A stretch of 64,000 nt of DNA, from assembly GCF_008642315.1 (NCBI RefSeq), contig NZ_CP029192.1, positions 2,852,001 to 2,916,000 on the forward strand, given 5' to 3'. This document shows positions 20,592-29,034 of this stretch, in pieces. Each line of letters starts with the position of its first letter. Within the stretch, counting starts at the first letter, position 1. The stretch comes from Streptomyces venezuelae. Its GTDB lineage: Bacteria; Actinomycetota; Actinomycetes; Streptomycetales; Streptomycetaceae. Under the pieces are notes generated by a model. That model worked only from the letters and a program-made list of their open reading frames with translations. It ran no database searches and had not been told where the DNA came from. The translations under genes were made by a program, and so were the position numbers.

Positions 20592-22289
20592 TTACCGCTG
20601 GGGCTCCCGCTCCCGTACGCCCTCGTCCGCGTCGGCGCCCTCCGCTACGGCCGCATCCGCGGTCGAGGCGGACTTCCTCGGCAGCAGCGCCGCCACGAGG
20701 ACCGTGCCGACACCGAGGATCACCGCACCCACGAGGCTCGTGTGCGCCACGGAATCCGAGAACGCGGAGCCGACCGAGTCCGCCATCTTGTGAGCGCCCT
20801 GCGCGAGCTGCTCGGCCTGGCCCTTCAGCTGGGCGGCCTGCTCCGGCGAGGTCGCCTTCGCGGCCTGCCCGGCGACTTCGTGCGCCTTGTCGCCGATGCC
20901 CTGGGCGACCGCGTAGCCCGCGCCGACGGAGTCCTGCGCGGTCTCCAGCGTGCCGTCGGGCAGCTTCGTGCCGGAGGCGGCCGCCGCGTCGCTCAGCTTC
21001 GAGGAGTACGAACTGGCGAGGACCGAGCCGAGGATGGCGATGCCGAGCGAGCCGCCGAGCTCCAGGGACGTGTCGTTGACCGCGCCGCCGACGCCGAGTT
21101 CGGACTCGGGGAACGCGCCCATGATGGCGTCGGTGCAGGGCGAGAGGGCGAGGCCGATGGCGAGGCCCAGGATGATCAGCGGGGCGACGAAGTCACCGTA
21201 CGAGGACGAGGCGTCGACGCGCGTCAGGAGCGCGAGCGCCACCGTGCCCGCGACCATGCCCGCCGACACCGTGATCTTCATGCCGATGCGCGGGGTCAGA
21301 TAGCCCGTGAGCGCCGAGCCGACGAAGACCGCGCCCGCGAGCGGCAGCATGCGCACGCCCGTCTCCAGCGGGTTGTAGCCGAGGACGAACTGCAGGTGCT
21401 GCGTGAGGTAGTAGAACGCGCCGAAGACCGCGAGGAAGAACAGCGCGACCGCGAGGTTCGAGCCGGAGAAGCGGCGGTCGAGGAAGCGGCGGACGTTCAG
21501 GATGGGGTGCGGGTGGCGGAGCTCCCAGCCGACGAACGCCACCAGGCCCACGCCCGCGACGACGGCCGCCGAGATCGCCTTGGCGTCCCAGCCGAAGTGC
21601 GGACCCTGGATGATCATGTAGACGAGCGCGCCGGTCCAGATGACCGAGAGCAGACCGCCGACGTAGTCGATGCGGTTCGAGTGGCCCGCCTTGGACGGCG
21701 GTACGAGGAGCAGCGCGCCGACGATGGCGATCGCGGCGATCGGCACGTTGATCAGGAAGGTCGACGCCCAGCCGTGGTCCTCGAGGAGCGCGCCCGCGAC
21801 GAGCGGCCCGGCCGCGATCGCGAGACCGGCCGTGGCGGTCCACAGCACGATCGCCTTGGCCCGCTCCGCGCGCGGGAAGGTCGCGGCGAGCAGCGAGAGG
21901 GTGGCGGGCATGATCATCGCCGCGCCGAAGCCCATCACCGCGCGGGCCGCGATGACGCCGCCCGAGCTGTCGACGAGCGAGCCCGCGACCGATCCGGCGC
22001 CGAAGACGACGAGGCCGAGCACGAGTGCGCCGCGGCGGCTGTACTTGTCGCCGATCGCGCCGAGCAGCAGCATCAGCGCGGCGTACGGGACGGTGTAGCC
22101 GTCGATGACCCACTGCAGGTCGGAGCTGGAGAGCCCGAGGTCCTTGGTCATGTCGGGGGCGGCGACGGTCAGTGCCGTGTTCGCCATCACGATGATCAGG
22201 AGACTCAGGCAGAGCACGAGCAGCGCCCACCAGCGGCGCGCGTACGGCTGCTTCATCTCCTCGACCGGTCGGTTCATGAGTAGAGCCAC
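20592..22289 (-). CDS. DHA2-family MFS multidrug exporter (14 TM)
   Basis: A 565-residue inner-membrane drug:proton antiporter of the EmrB/QacA type. The N-terminal signature is intact (LSLLIIVMANTALTVAAPDM, then LQWVIDGYTVPYAALMLLLGAIGDKYSRR, read in parts), and motif C-like ARAVMGFGAAMIMPATLSLL follows. About 14 hydrophobic segments are visible. A soluble, Ala/Gln/Lys-rich helical insert (AGQAAKATSPEQAAQLKGQA) lies before the last helix. GTG 22289 has GGGTGAGG upstream. It is divergent from the TetR gene, with three operator-like palindromes between. Confidence 0.92.
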   Translation of the reverse strand: MALLMNRPVEEMKQPYARRWWALLVLCLSLLIIVMANTALTVAAPDMTKDLGLSSSDLQWVIDGYTVPYAALMLLLGAIGDKYSRRGALVLGLVVFGAGSVAGSLVDSSGGVIAARAVMGFGAAMIMPATLSLLAATFPRAERAKAIVLWTATAGLAIAAGPLVAGALLEDHGWASTFLINVPIAAIAIVGALLLVPPSKAGHSNRIDYVGGLLSVIWTGALVYMIIQGPHFGWDAKAISAAVVAGVGLVAFVGWELRHPHPILNVRRFLDRRFSGSNLAVALFFLAVFGAFYYLTQHLQFVLGYNPLETGVRMLPLAGAVFVGSALTGYLTPRIGMKITVSAGMVAGTVALALLTRVDASSSYGDFVAPLIILGLAIGLALSPCTDAIMGAFPESELGVGGAVNDTSLELGGSLGIAILGSVLASSYSSKLSDAAAASGTKLPDGTLETAQDSVGAGYAVAQGIGDKAHEVAGQAAKATSPEQAAQLKGQAEQLAQGAHKMADSVGSAFSDSVAHTSLVGAVILGVGTVLVAALLPRKSASTADAAVAEGADADEGVREREPQR

Positions 22290-22336
22290 CGAAGCCTCAC
22301 CCTTCCATGGTTCTTATACGTACTTGTCCGGTGACC

Positions 22337-22398
22337 TTGCACAGCACTGTGCAATTACACACGAGTGTGCAACTTACGCCACTGCACAGGGCTGTGCA
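22337..22398. promoter_or_regulatory. Three TetR-type operators between the exporter and its regulator
   Basis: Three copies of a TTGCACAG-nn-CTGTGCAA palindrome. The first is perfect in its eight-base arms (22337-22354). The second reads TTACACAC-GA-GTGTGCAA, 7 of 8 matching (22355-22372). The third is TGCACAG-GG-CTGTGCA (22383-22398). Centres are 18 and 27 bp apart. Confidence 0.85.
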
Positions 22399-22446
22399 AA
22401 ACGGGCGGGAACTCTCCTCCTGGACCCTCCTGAACGCGCGTGCACA

Positions 22447-23046
22447 ATGGAGCCCATGAGCCGAGCCGACGCCAACCGCCGCCGCATCCTGGAGGTGGCA
22501 CTCGCCGAACTGCTGCGCGATCCGGACGCCTCCATGGACCAGATCGCCCGCACGGCCGGCGTCGTGCGCAGGACGGTCTACGGCCACTTCCCCAGCCGGG
22601 AGGCCCTGGTCGGCGCCCTCATCGACGGCGCGGTCGAGGCGGTCGCGGCGGCCCACGCCTCCGGACGCGCCCGCTCGGACGACCCGGCCGAGTCGCTCGC
22701 CCACTCGATGGTCGCCGTCTGGGAAATCGCCGACGGCTACCGCCTGCTCGTCGGCCTCGCGCAGCGCAGCGTCGCGATGGAGGGCATCAGACAGCGCCTC
22801 GCCCCGGTCCGCGACGAGTGCGTCAACGTCCTGCGCCTCGGCCTCGCCCAGGGCGCCTTCACGTCGTCCCTGCCGCCCGCCGCTCTCGCATACGTCCACG
22901 AACAGCAGCTCTTCGGCCTGATGGAGGCAGTGAACGACGGCCTCCTCGACCCGAAGGACGCGGGCCGCGCCGCCGCGTCGACGGCACTCATGTCGGCGGG
23001 CGTTCCCTCGGAGCGGGCGCGGGAGATCATCGCGGGGCTGGACTGA
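22447..23046 (+). CDS. TetR-family repressor of the divergent exporter
   Basis: A 199-residue TetR protein. The HTH occupies residues about 10-60 (RRRILEVALAELL, MDQIARTAGVVRRTVYGHFPSREALVGAL). The C-terminal ligand and dimer domain has no assigned ligand. ATG 22447 is used; ATG 22456 with GGAG three bases upstream is an alternative. Three operator palindromes lie directly upstream, shared with the divergent DHA2 exporter, so repression of both genes and release by an exported compound is the expected logic. Confidence 0.88.
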   Translation: MEPMSRADANRRRILEVALAELLRDPDASMDQIARTAGVVRRTVYGHFPSREALVGALIDGAVEAVAAAHASGRARSDDPAESLAHSMVAVWEIADGYRLLVGLAQRSVAMEGIRQRLAPVRDECVNVLRLGLAQGAFTSSLPPAALAYVHEQQLFGLMEAVNDGLLDPKDAGRAAASTALMSAGVPSERAREIIAGLD

Positions 23047-23190
23047 GCGCAGCGCCGACGCCCCCGTACCGGGCAGCGAAAAGCGCCGCCCACGGCGCAC
23101 GAGGAGGAAGCTCTCGTACGTCGCGGGCGGCGCCGGCGGCCCCCTTGGAGGAGGGATTCGGGGGCCCCTTCACACGGCCGGGCCGGTGAA

Positions 23191-24603
23191 CTACACCTTC
23201 ACCGGCTCCTTGCCGTCGTCCCGCGCTTCCGGCACGGTGTCCGTGCCGCGCCCGCGCTCGGCGTCCTCGACGGCGGACGGCCCGTGGCCGTCGTCCACCA
23301 ACGTACGCTCGTCGAAGGGGAGTTGTCCGGCCAGCACCGCCGTGACCCGCTCCTTGTCGACCTCCTTGGTCCAGGTGCCGATGAGGAGCGTGGCGACCGC
23401 GTTGCCCGCGAAGTTGGTGAGGGCGCGGGCCTCGCTCATGAAGCGGTCGACGCCGATGATCAGGCCGACTCCGTCGACCAGTGCGGGCTTGTGCGACTGG
23501 AGGCCGCTCGCGAGGACGGCGATGCCGGAGCCGGAGACGCCCGCCGCGCCCTTGGACGCGATCATCATGAAGAGCAGCAGGGAGATCTGCTCGCCGATGC
23601 CGAGCGGCTGGTCCATGGCGTCGGCGATGAAGAGCGAGGCCATGGTCAGGTAGATCATCGTGCCGTCGAGGTTGAAGGAGTAGCCGGTCGGGACCGTGAT
23701 GCCGACGACGGGGCGGCTGACTCCCAGGTGCTCCATCTTCGCGATGAGCCGCGGCAGCGCGGACTCGGAGGACGAGGTGGAGAGGATGAGCAGGAACTCG
23801 CGGCCCAGGTACTTGAGCAGCTTGAACAGGTTGACGCCGGTCACGAGCCGCACCAGCGTGCCGAGTACGACGACGATGAACAGGACGCAGGTGACGTAGA
23901 ACCCGATCATGATCGTGGCGAGCGCCTTGAGCGCGTCGAGGCCCGTCTCGCCGATGACGGCGGCCATCGCGCCGAACGCGCCGACCGGGGCGGCCCACAT
24001 GATCATGCCGAGGACCCGGAAGACCAGCTTCTGGATGTGCTCGATGCCGCGCAGCACGGGCTCGCCGGAGCGGCCCATGGCCTGCAGCGCGAAGCCCACG
24101 AGCAGCGCCACCAGCAGGGTCTGGAGCACCTCGCCCTGGGTGAAGGCGGAGACGAAGGTCTTGGGGATGATGCCGAGCACGAAGTCGACGAGGCCCTTGT
24201 CCGCCTCGTCGGCCGCCTTGTGGCCCGCGCCCTTCTCGGACTCGGTGATGTCCATGCCCGAGCCCGGGTGCAGGATGTTGCCGACGATGAGGCCGATGGC
24301 GAGCGCGACGGCGGACATGGCGATGAAGTAGCCGAGCGCGAGACCGCCGACCTTGCCGACCTTCGCGGCCTTGCGGACGGAACCGACGCCGAGAACGATC
24401 GTGCAGAAGATGATCGGCGAGATCATCATCTTGATCAGGTCGACGAATCCGGTGCCGACCGGCTTCAGCTCCTTGGCGAAGTCCGGCCAGATGAAGCCGA
24501 CGGCGATGCCGAGCAGCACGGCGCCGATGACGGCGATGTAGAGGTAGTGCGTGCGGTCCCGCTTGGCGGCGGGCTGCGCTTGTGGGTCGGCCGTGGTGGT
24601 CAC
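23191..24603 (-). CDS. dctA: C4-dicarboxylate:cation symporter DctA
   Basis: A 470-residue membrane transporter of the DAACS family that imports succinate, fumarate or malate with cations. Family motifs are complete: the serine-rich hairpin (ILSTSSSESALPRL), the transport-core segment PTGYSFNLDGTMIYLTMA, the second hairpin GAAGVSGSGIAVLA, and NFAGNAVATLLIGTW. The acidic C-terminal tail is cytoplasmic. GTG 24603 is preceded by AAGGAGGG. It is divergent from the sensor kinase at 24913, which is of the type that controls dicarboxylate uptake. Confidence 0.94.
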   Translation of the reverse strand: MTTTADPQAQPAAKRDRTHYLYIAVIGAVLLGIAVGFIWPDFAKELKPVGTGFVDLIKMMISPIIFCTIVLGVGSVRKAAKVGKVGGLALGYFIAMSAVALAIGLIVGNILHPGSGMDITESEKGAGHKAADEADKGLVDFVLGIIPKTFVSAFTQGEVLQTLLVALLVGFALQAMGRSGEPVLRGIEHIQKLVFRVLGMIMWAAPVGAFGAMAAVIGETGLDALKALATIMIGFYVTCVLFIVVVLGTLVRLVTGVNLFKLLKYLGREFLLILSTSSSESALPRLIAKMEHLGVSRPVVGITVPTGYSFNLDGTMIYLTMASLFIADAMDQPLGIGEQISLLLFMMIASKGAAGVSGSGIAVLASGLQSHKPALVDGVGLIIGVDRFMSEARALTNFAGNAVATLLIGTWTKEVDKERVTAVLAGQLPFDERTLVDDGHGPSAVEDAERGRGTDTVPEARDDGKEPVKV

Positions 24604-24912
24604 GGGGCCCTCCTTGAACGACGTCGTCGGCGTTGTGATGCCTGTGGTGCGTGTGGTGCCGGTGTGCCGGTGGTGCCGGTGTGCCGGTGTGCCTTGCTCC
24701 GGTGCCTTCGGTACGTGCGGCTCACGTTCTCTGCGATCGGCTCACGGCCTGCGCGTCCGGCACCCCGTCCCGGGTGGCGGGCTCGCATCCCGGTGCACCG
24801 CTCGCGCCCCGGGGATCCCGGTGACTATCTCCCGGCCTGTGAGGGCGGTCACCCTTGCGTTCATTTAGTTCGCACTTATACGACCACTTGTACGAGAAGG
24901 CAGACTGGCACC
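24604..24912. other. 309-bp divergent spacer between dctA and its putative sensor kinase
   Basis: There is no gene here. About 24650-24705 is a degenerate tandem run of GTGCCGGTG-like units. The kinase-proximal 60 bp (24850-24905) are A/T-richer (TTCATTTAG, ACTTATACGACCACTTGTACG) and probably hold the promoters. Confidence 0.5.
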
Positions 24913-26622
24913 ATGTCCCGCACCCGCCCCACCCGCCCGCGCAGGCTCCCCCGCAGCCTTGCGGGCCAGCTCTTCGCGATGCAGATCGTGCTGGTCACGG
25001 CGGTGGTCGCCGGATGCGCGCTCTTCACGTACCTGAGCGACAAGCACCAGGCCGAGGAAGGCGCCCGCCGCCAGGCGACCGCGGCGGCGCGGGCGGTCGC
25101 GGACTCCCCCTCCGTACGGGAGGCGGTCCGCGGCAGCGATCCGTCGAAGGAACTGCAGCCGTACGCGACACGGGTGCAGCACGACACGGGCGTCGACTTC
25201 GTGACGATCATGGACCCGAGCGGCATCCGCTGGACGCACCCCGACGAGCGCCGCATCGGCGAGCGTTTCCTCGGCCACCGGGCGGACGCGCTCCTCGGCC
25301 GGACCTTCGCGGAGACGTACACCGGCACGCTGGGCCCCTCCGTACGCGTCGTCACCCCCATCTGGGACGGTCCGGCCGCCGGGGAAGGGCGCATCGTCGG
25401 CCTGGTCAGCGCCGGCATCACCATCGAGGAGATCACCGCGAAGGCCCGCGGCCAGCTCCTCGCGCTGATCGGGGTGGCGGCCGCGGCGCTCGTGCTCGGC
25501 GGGATCGGCACGTACGTCATCAACGCGCGCCTGCGCCGCAGTACGCACGGCATGAACGCCGGCGAGCTGAGCCGCATGCACGACTACCACGAGGCCGCGC
25601 TGCACGCCGTGCGCGAGGGGCTGCTGATGCTGGACGGGCAGCGGCGCATCGCCCTCATCAACGACGGCGGCCGCGAGCTCCTCGGAGTGGCGGGCGGGCC
25701 GGTGATCGGCCGGAACGTCTCCGAGCTCGGGCTCCCCGCCCCGCTCACGGGCGCGCTGCTCGCGGCCGAGCCGCGGGTCGACGAGCTGCATCTGACCGCC
25801 GACCGCGTGGTGGTCGTCAACACCTCCCCCGTGTCGGGCGGCGAGCGCCGCGGCACGGTGGTGACCCTGCGCGACCACACCGAGCTGCAGGCGCTCACCG
25901 GGGAGCTGGACTCCGAGCGCGGCTTCACGCGGGCGCTGCGCTCGCAGGCCCACGAGGCGGCGAACCGGCTCCACACGGTGGTGTCCCTCATCGAGCTGGG
26001 CCGCGCGGACGAGGCCGTCGACTTCGCCACGGCCGAGCTGGAGCTGGCGCAGGCGCTGACCGACCAGGTGGTGGCCGCGGTCAGCGAACCCGTCCTCGCC
26101 GCCCTCCTCCTCGGCAAGGCGGCGCAGGCCAACGAGCAGGGGGTGGAGCTCGTCGTCTCCGACGACAGCAGCATCGACGACGGCATGCTCCCGGCGTCCC
26201 TGCCCGCCCGTGACCTGGTGACGGTCCTCGGCAACCTCATCGACAACGCGGTCGACGCGGCGCAGGGGTCGCACGCCGCGCGGGTCACGGTGACGGCGCG
26301 GGCCGACGCGACGGGGCTCCTGCTGCGCGTCTCGGACACGGGGCCCGGCGTCGACCCCGCACAGCGGGACGCGGTCTTCGAACGCGGCTGGTCGACGAAG
26401 GCGGCGACGGGCCGCGGCCTCGGCCTGGCCCTGGTCCATCAGACGGTCACCCGCAACGGCGGCACGCTGACGGTACGAGAATCCGCGGAGGGCGGCGCGG
26501 AGTTCGAGGTGACCCTGACGCCGGACCCGACCGAGGTCCACCCCGCTGCCGCGGAGGGCCGGGCCGCTGCCGCTGTCCGCCCGGTCCCGGGTGACAGAGA
26601 CCCTGACGGAGGCGACCGGTGA
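24913..26622 (+). CDS. DcuS/CitA-type sensor histidine kinase
   Basis: A 569-residue membrane sensor kinase. TM1 lies at about residues 18-42. An extracellular PAS-like (CitA) sensor follows, with the motif DFVTIMDPSGIRWTHPDERRIGERF (read in parts) and VVTPIWDG. TM2 is at about 175-205 and a cytoplasmic PAS near 225-320. The phosphoacceptor is H347 in RSQAHEAANRLHTVVSL, and the ATPase has LIDNAVDAA and GRGLGLALV. The start at 24913 is set by homology; AGAAGG is 12 bases upstream. It overlaps the regulator gene (GTGA) and is divergent from dctA, its likely target. Confidence 0.9.
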   Translation: MSRTRPTRPRRLPRSLAGQLFAMQIVLVTAVVAGCALFTYLSDKHQAEEGARRQATAAARAVADSPSVREAVRGSDPSKELQPYATRVQHDTGVDFVTIMDPSGIRWTHPDERRIGERFLGHRADALLGRTFAETYTGTLGPSVRVVTPIWDGPAAGEGRIVGLVSAGITIEEITAKARGQLLALIGVAAAALVLGGIGTYVINARLRRSTHGMNAGELSRMHDYHEAALHAVREGLLMLDGQRRIALINDGGRELLGVAGGPVIGRNVSELGLPAPLTGALLAAEPRVDELHLTADRVVVVNTSPVSGGERRGTVVTLRDHTELQALTGELDSERGFTRALRSQAHEAANRLHTVVSLIELGRADEAVDFATAELELAQALTDQVVAAVSEPVLAALLLGKAAQANEQGVELVVSDDSSIDDGMLPASLPARDLVTVLGNLIDNAVDAAQGSHAARVTVTARADATGLLLRVSDTGPGVDPAQRDAVFERGWSTKAATGRGLGLALVHQTVTRNGGTLTVRESAEGGAEFEVTLTPDPTEVHPAAAEGRAAAAVRPVPGDRDPDGGDR

Positions 26623-27302
26623 TCCGCGTACTCGTGGTCGAGGACGATCCCGTCGCGGCCGACGCCCACGTCCTCTACGTCAACAGGGTGCCCGGCTTCG
26701 AGGCCATCGACCGCCCCGCCCACTCCGCCGCCGAGGCCCGCCGCACCCTCGACCGCACCCCGGTCGACCTGATCCTCCTGGACCTGCACCTGCCCGACGG
26801 CCACGGCCTCCAGCTGGCCCGCTCCCTGCGTGCCGCCGGTCACCCCACGGACGTCATCGCGGTGACGTCGGCCCGGGATCTCGCGGTCGTCCGGGAGGGC
26901 GTCTCCCTCGGCGTCGTCCAGTACGTCCTGAAGCCGTTCACCTTCGCGACGCTCCGCGACCGCCTCACCCGGTACGCGGAGTTCCGCACCGCCGCCGCGG
27001 AGGGCGAGGCCACCGGCCAGGACGAGGTGGACCGCGCGCTCGCCACCCTGCGCGCGCCGGGCCCCGCCGCCCTGCCGAAGGGACTCAGCGGCCCCACCCT
27101 CGAACGCGTCATCCGCACCTTGCGCGACGCCCCCGACGGCCTCACCGCCACCGCCGCCGCCCAGACCGCGGGCCTCTCCCGCATCACCGCCCGCCGCTAC
27201 CTGGAACACCTCGTCGACACGGCCCGCGCGGCCCGCAGCCCCCAGTACGGCCACGTCGGCCGCCCCGAACTGGTCTACCGCTGGCTTACGCCGAACGACT
27301 GA
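26619..27302 (+). CDS. CitB/DcuR-type response regulator
   Basis: A 227-residue response regulator. The receiver is at residues 1-125, with acidic pocket E8/D9/D10, phosphorylated D55 in LILLDLHLPDGHG, and the Lys in YVLKPF. The C-terminal HTH (TATAAAQTAGLSRITARRYLEHLV) is that of the CitB/DcuR group. The GTG start overlaps the kinase stop, so the pair is coupled. Likely role: activating dctA in response to extracellular C4-dicarboxylate or citrate. Confidence 0.9.
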   Translation: MIRVLVVEDDPVAADAHVLYVNRVPGFEAIDRPAHSAAEARRTLDRTPVDLILLDLHLPDGHGLQLARSLRAAGHPTDVIAVTSARDLAVVREGVSLGVVQYVLKPFTFATLRDRLTRYAEFRTAAAEGEATGQDEVDRALATLRAPGPAALPKGLSGPTLERVIRTLRDAPDGLTATAAAQTAGLSRITARRYLEHLVDTARAARSPQYGHVGRPELVYRWLTPND

Positions 27303-27367
27303 ACCCCTCCACATCCCCGCACGGCGCTCCGCACTTCCCACCCCGGAGGCCTCACCAACGTACGCCC

Positions 27368-27382
27368 GACAACAACGTTGTC
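27368..27382. promoter_or_regulatory. Operator-like palindrome upstream of the ABC importer
   Basis: Perfect arms GACAAC-AAC-GTTGTC lie 127 bp before the solute-binding protein start, with a second weaker repeat GTCAC-GGTG-GTGAC just after. The centre-symmetric CAACGTTG resembles LacI-family sugar operators. The cognate regulator is not in this window. Confidence 0.5.
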
Positions 27383-27508
27383 ACGGTGGTGACGAGCAAC
27401 AACGCACAGCGCCCGCAGAGGCATTGACCTTGCTCCGAACACGCCCTTACGTTCACCGGGCAACCCACGTGGCAGCCCCGCCGCGTCGGCCAGTAGGAGG
27501 TCGTGCCC

Positions 27509-28870
27509 GTGCGCCCCACCACCACCCCACTGCTCCTCGCCGCCTCCACCCTGCTCGCCGCCGGCACCCTCACCGCGTGCGGCGGCGGCTCCGGCGACGA
27601 CCCCGACACCGTGAAGATCTCCTTCAAGCAGTCCACGGACAACCAGATCAGGGTCATGGACACCTATCTGGAGGACATCAAGAAGCAGTTCGAGAAGGAG
27701 AACCCGGGCAAGAAGGTCAAGCTGGTGCCGATCAAGGCGCCGGACTCCGAGTACTACACGAAGCTGCAGCAGATGCTGCGCTCCCCCAAGACCGCCCCCG
27801 ACCTGGTCTACGAGGACACGTTCCTCATCAACTCGGACATCACCAGCGGGTACTTGAAGCCCCTCGACACCTACCTGGCCAAGTGGAAGGACTGGGACCA
27901 GTTCATCGGCACGGCCAAGACGGCGGCGAAGGCGGCCGACGGCAAGACGTACGGCGTGCCGGACGGCACGGACACCCGCGGCCTCTGGTTCAGCAAGGGC
28001 ATCTTCAAGAAGGCGGGCCTGCCTGCCGACTGGCAGCCCAAGACGTGGGACGACGTCCTGGCAGCGGCCCGCACGGTGAAGAAGAAGGTCCCCGGCGTCA
28101 CGCCGCTCAACGTGTACACGGGCAAACCGGCCGGTGAGGCGGCCACCATGCAGGGCTTCCAGATGCTCGCGTACGGCACGGGCAAGGACCCCCTCTACGA
28201 CCCGGCGGCGAAGAAGTGGGTCACGGGCAGCAAGGGCTTCAAGGACTCCCTGAAGTTCGTGGAGACCGTCTACGACGAGAAGCTCGGCCCGGACGTCTCG
28301 GACGCCCTCGACCCGAACTTCGCCACGCGTGTGCGGGGCGAGCTGCTGCCCGAGGACAAGCTGGCCATCAACCTCGACGGCTCGTGGCTGCCGCAGGACT
28401 GGGGCAAGGGCGCGGGCCACGAGTGGCCCGAGTGGTCGAAGAAGCTCGGCCTCGCCGCGATGCCGACGCAGAACGGGCAGGCGCCCGGCAAGGTGAGCAT
28501 GTCCGGCGGCTGGACCTGGGCGATCCCCGCCAAGGCCGACAACCCCGACCTCGCCTTCAAGTTCATCGAGACGATGCAGACCAAGGCGAACGCCAAGAAG
28601 TGGTACATCGCCAACTCCGGCATCGCGGTCCGCAAGGACGTCGCGGCCGACCCCACGTACGTGAAGGCGCAGCCCGGCATCAAGTTCTTCACGGACCTGG
28701 TCGCCTCGACGTACTACCGGCCCGCGTACCCCGAGTACCCGAAGGTCTCCACGGCGATCCAGGAGGCGATGGAGTCGGTGACGACGGGCGACAGCTCGGT
28801 GGAGGACGCCGCGAGCGGGTACGACGAGGAGGTCGACTCGGCGACGGACGGCCAGGTCATCGAGAAGTAG
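27509..28870 (+). CDS. Sugar ABC transporter solute-binding lipoprotein
   Basis: A 453-residue family 1 extracellular binding protein. The signal peptide ends in lipobox LTAC, giving a lipid-anchored Cys followed by a Gly/Ser/Asp linker. Mature hallmarks are IKKQFEKENPGKKVKLVPI, APDLVYEDTFLI, AINLDGSWLPQDWG and GGWTWAIPAKADNPDLAFKF. GTG 27509 is preferred because AGGAGG lies eight bases upstream; GTG 27503 is only two bases from it. Two permease genes follow; no ATPase gene is adjacent, so a shared MsiK-type ATPase is presumably used. The sugar is unknown. Confidence 0.9.
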   Translation: MRPTTTPLLLAASTLLAAGTLTACGGGSGDDPDTVKISFKQSTDNQIRVMDTYLEDIKKQFEKENPGKKVKLVPIKAPDSEYYTKLQQMLRSPKTAPDLVYEDTFLINSDITSGYLKPLDTYLAKWKDWDQFIGTAKTAAKAADGKTYGVPDGTDTRGLWFSKGIFKKAGLPADWQPKTWDDVLAAARTVKKKVPGVTPLNVYTGKPAGEAATMQGFQMLAYGTGKDPLYDPAAKKWVTGSKGFKDSLKFVETVYDEKLGPDVSDALDPNFATRVRGELLPEDKLAINLDGSWLPQDWGKGAGHEWPEWSKKLGLAAMPTQNGQAPGKVSMSGGWTWAIPAKADNPDLAFKFIETMQTKANAKKWYIANSGIAVRKDVAADPTYVKAQPGIKFFTDLVASTYYRPAYPEYPKVSTAIQEAMESVTTGDSSVEDAASGYDEEVDSATDGQVIEK

Positions 28871-29034
28871 CGCGCCGGGTACGCCGGTACCGCCGCCCGC
28901 ATCGATGCCTGCCCGCACCCAGGAGTGAGCGCCCGCACCCACCGAAGAATCGGTGCCTGCCCGCACCGGAGAGTGAGCGCCCGCACCCACCGAAGAATTG
29001 GTGCCCGCCGGCACCGGAGAGTGAGCGCCCGCAC
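28871..29034 (+). repeat. 48-bp tandem repeats forming RNA hairpins
   Basis: About 2.8 units of 48 bp (unit positions near 28905, 28953 and 29001) fill the gap between the binding protein and first permease genes. Each full unit can form a stem CACCGA-AGAA-TCGGTG; in the next copy this is TTGGTG, still paired by G-U. A second stem is GGTGC-CTGCCC-GCACC, which becomes GGTGCC-CGCC-GGCACC. The pairing is preserved while the sequence changes. Confidence 0.75.

Noticed and set aside
23284..24912. Long N-terminal extension of the sensor kinase frame
   Set aside because: The extension is antisense to dctA and its composition is Asp/His/Arg-rich noise; homology begins at the ATG at 24913.
28871..29034. 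Reading the 48-bp repeats as a 16-residue coding repeat in frame with the permease
   Set aside because: There is no in-frame start with a ribosome site, the peptide is Pro/Cys/Arg-rich, and base changes preserve pairing rather than amino acids.
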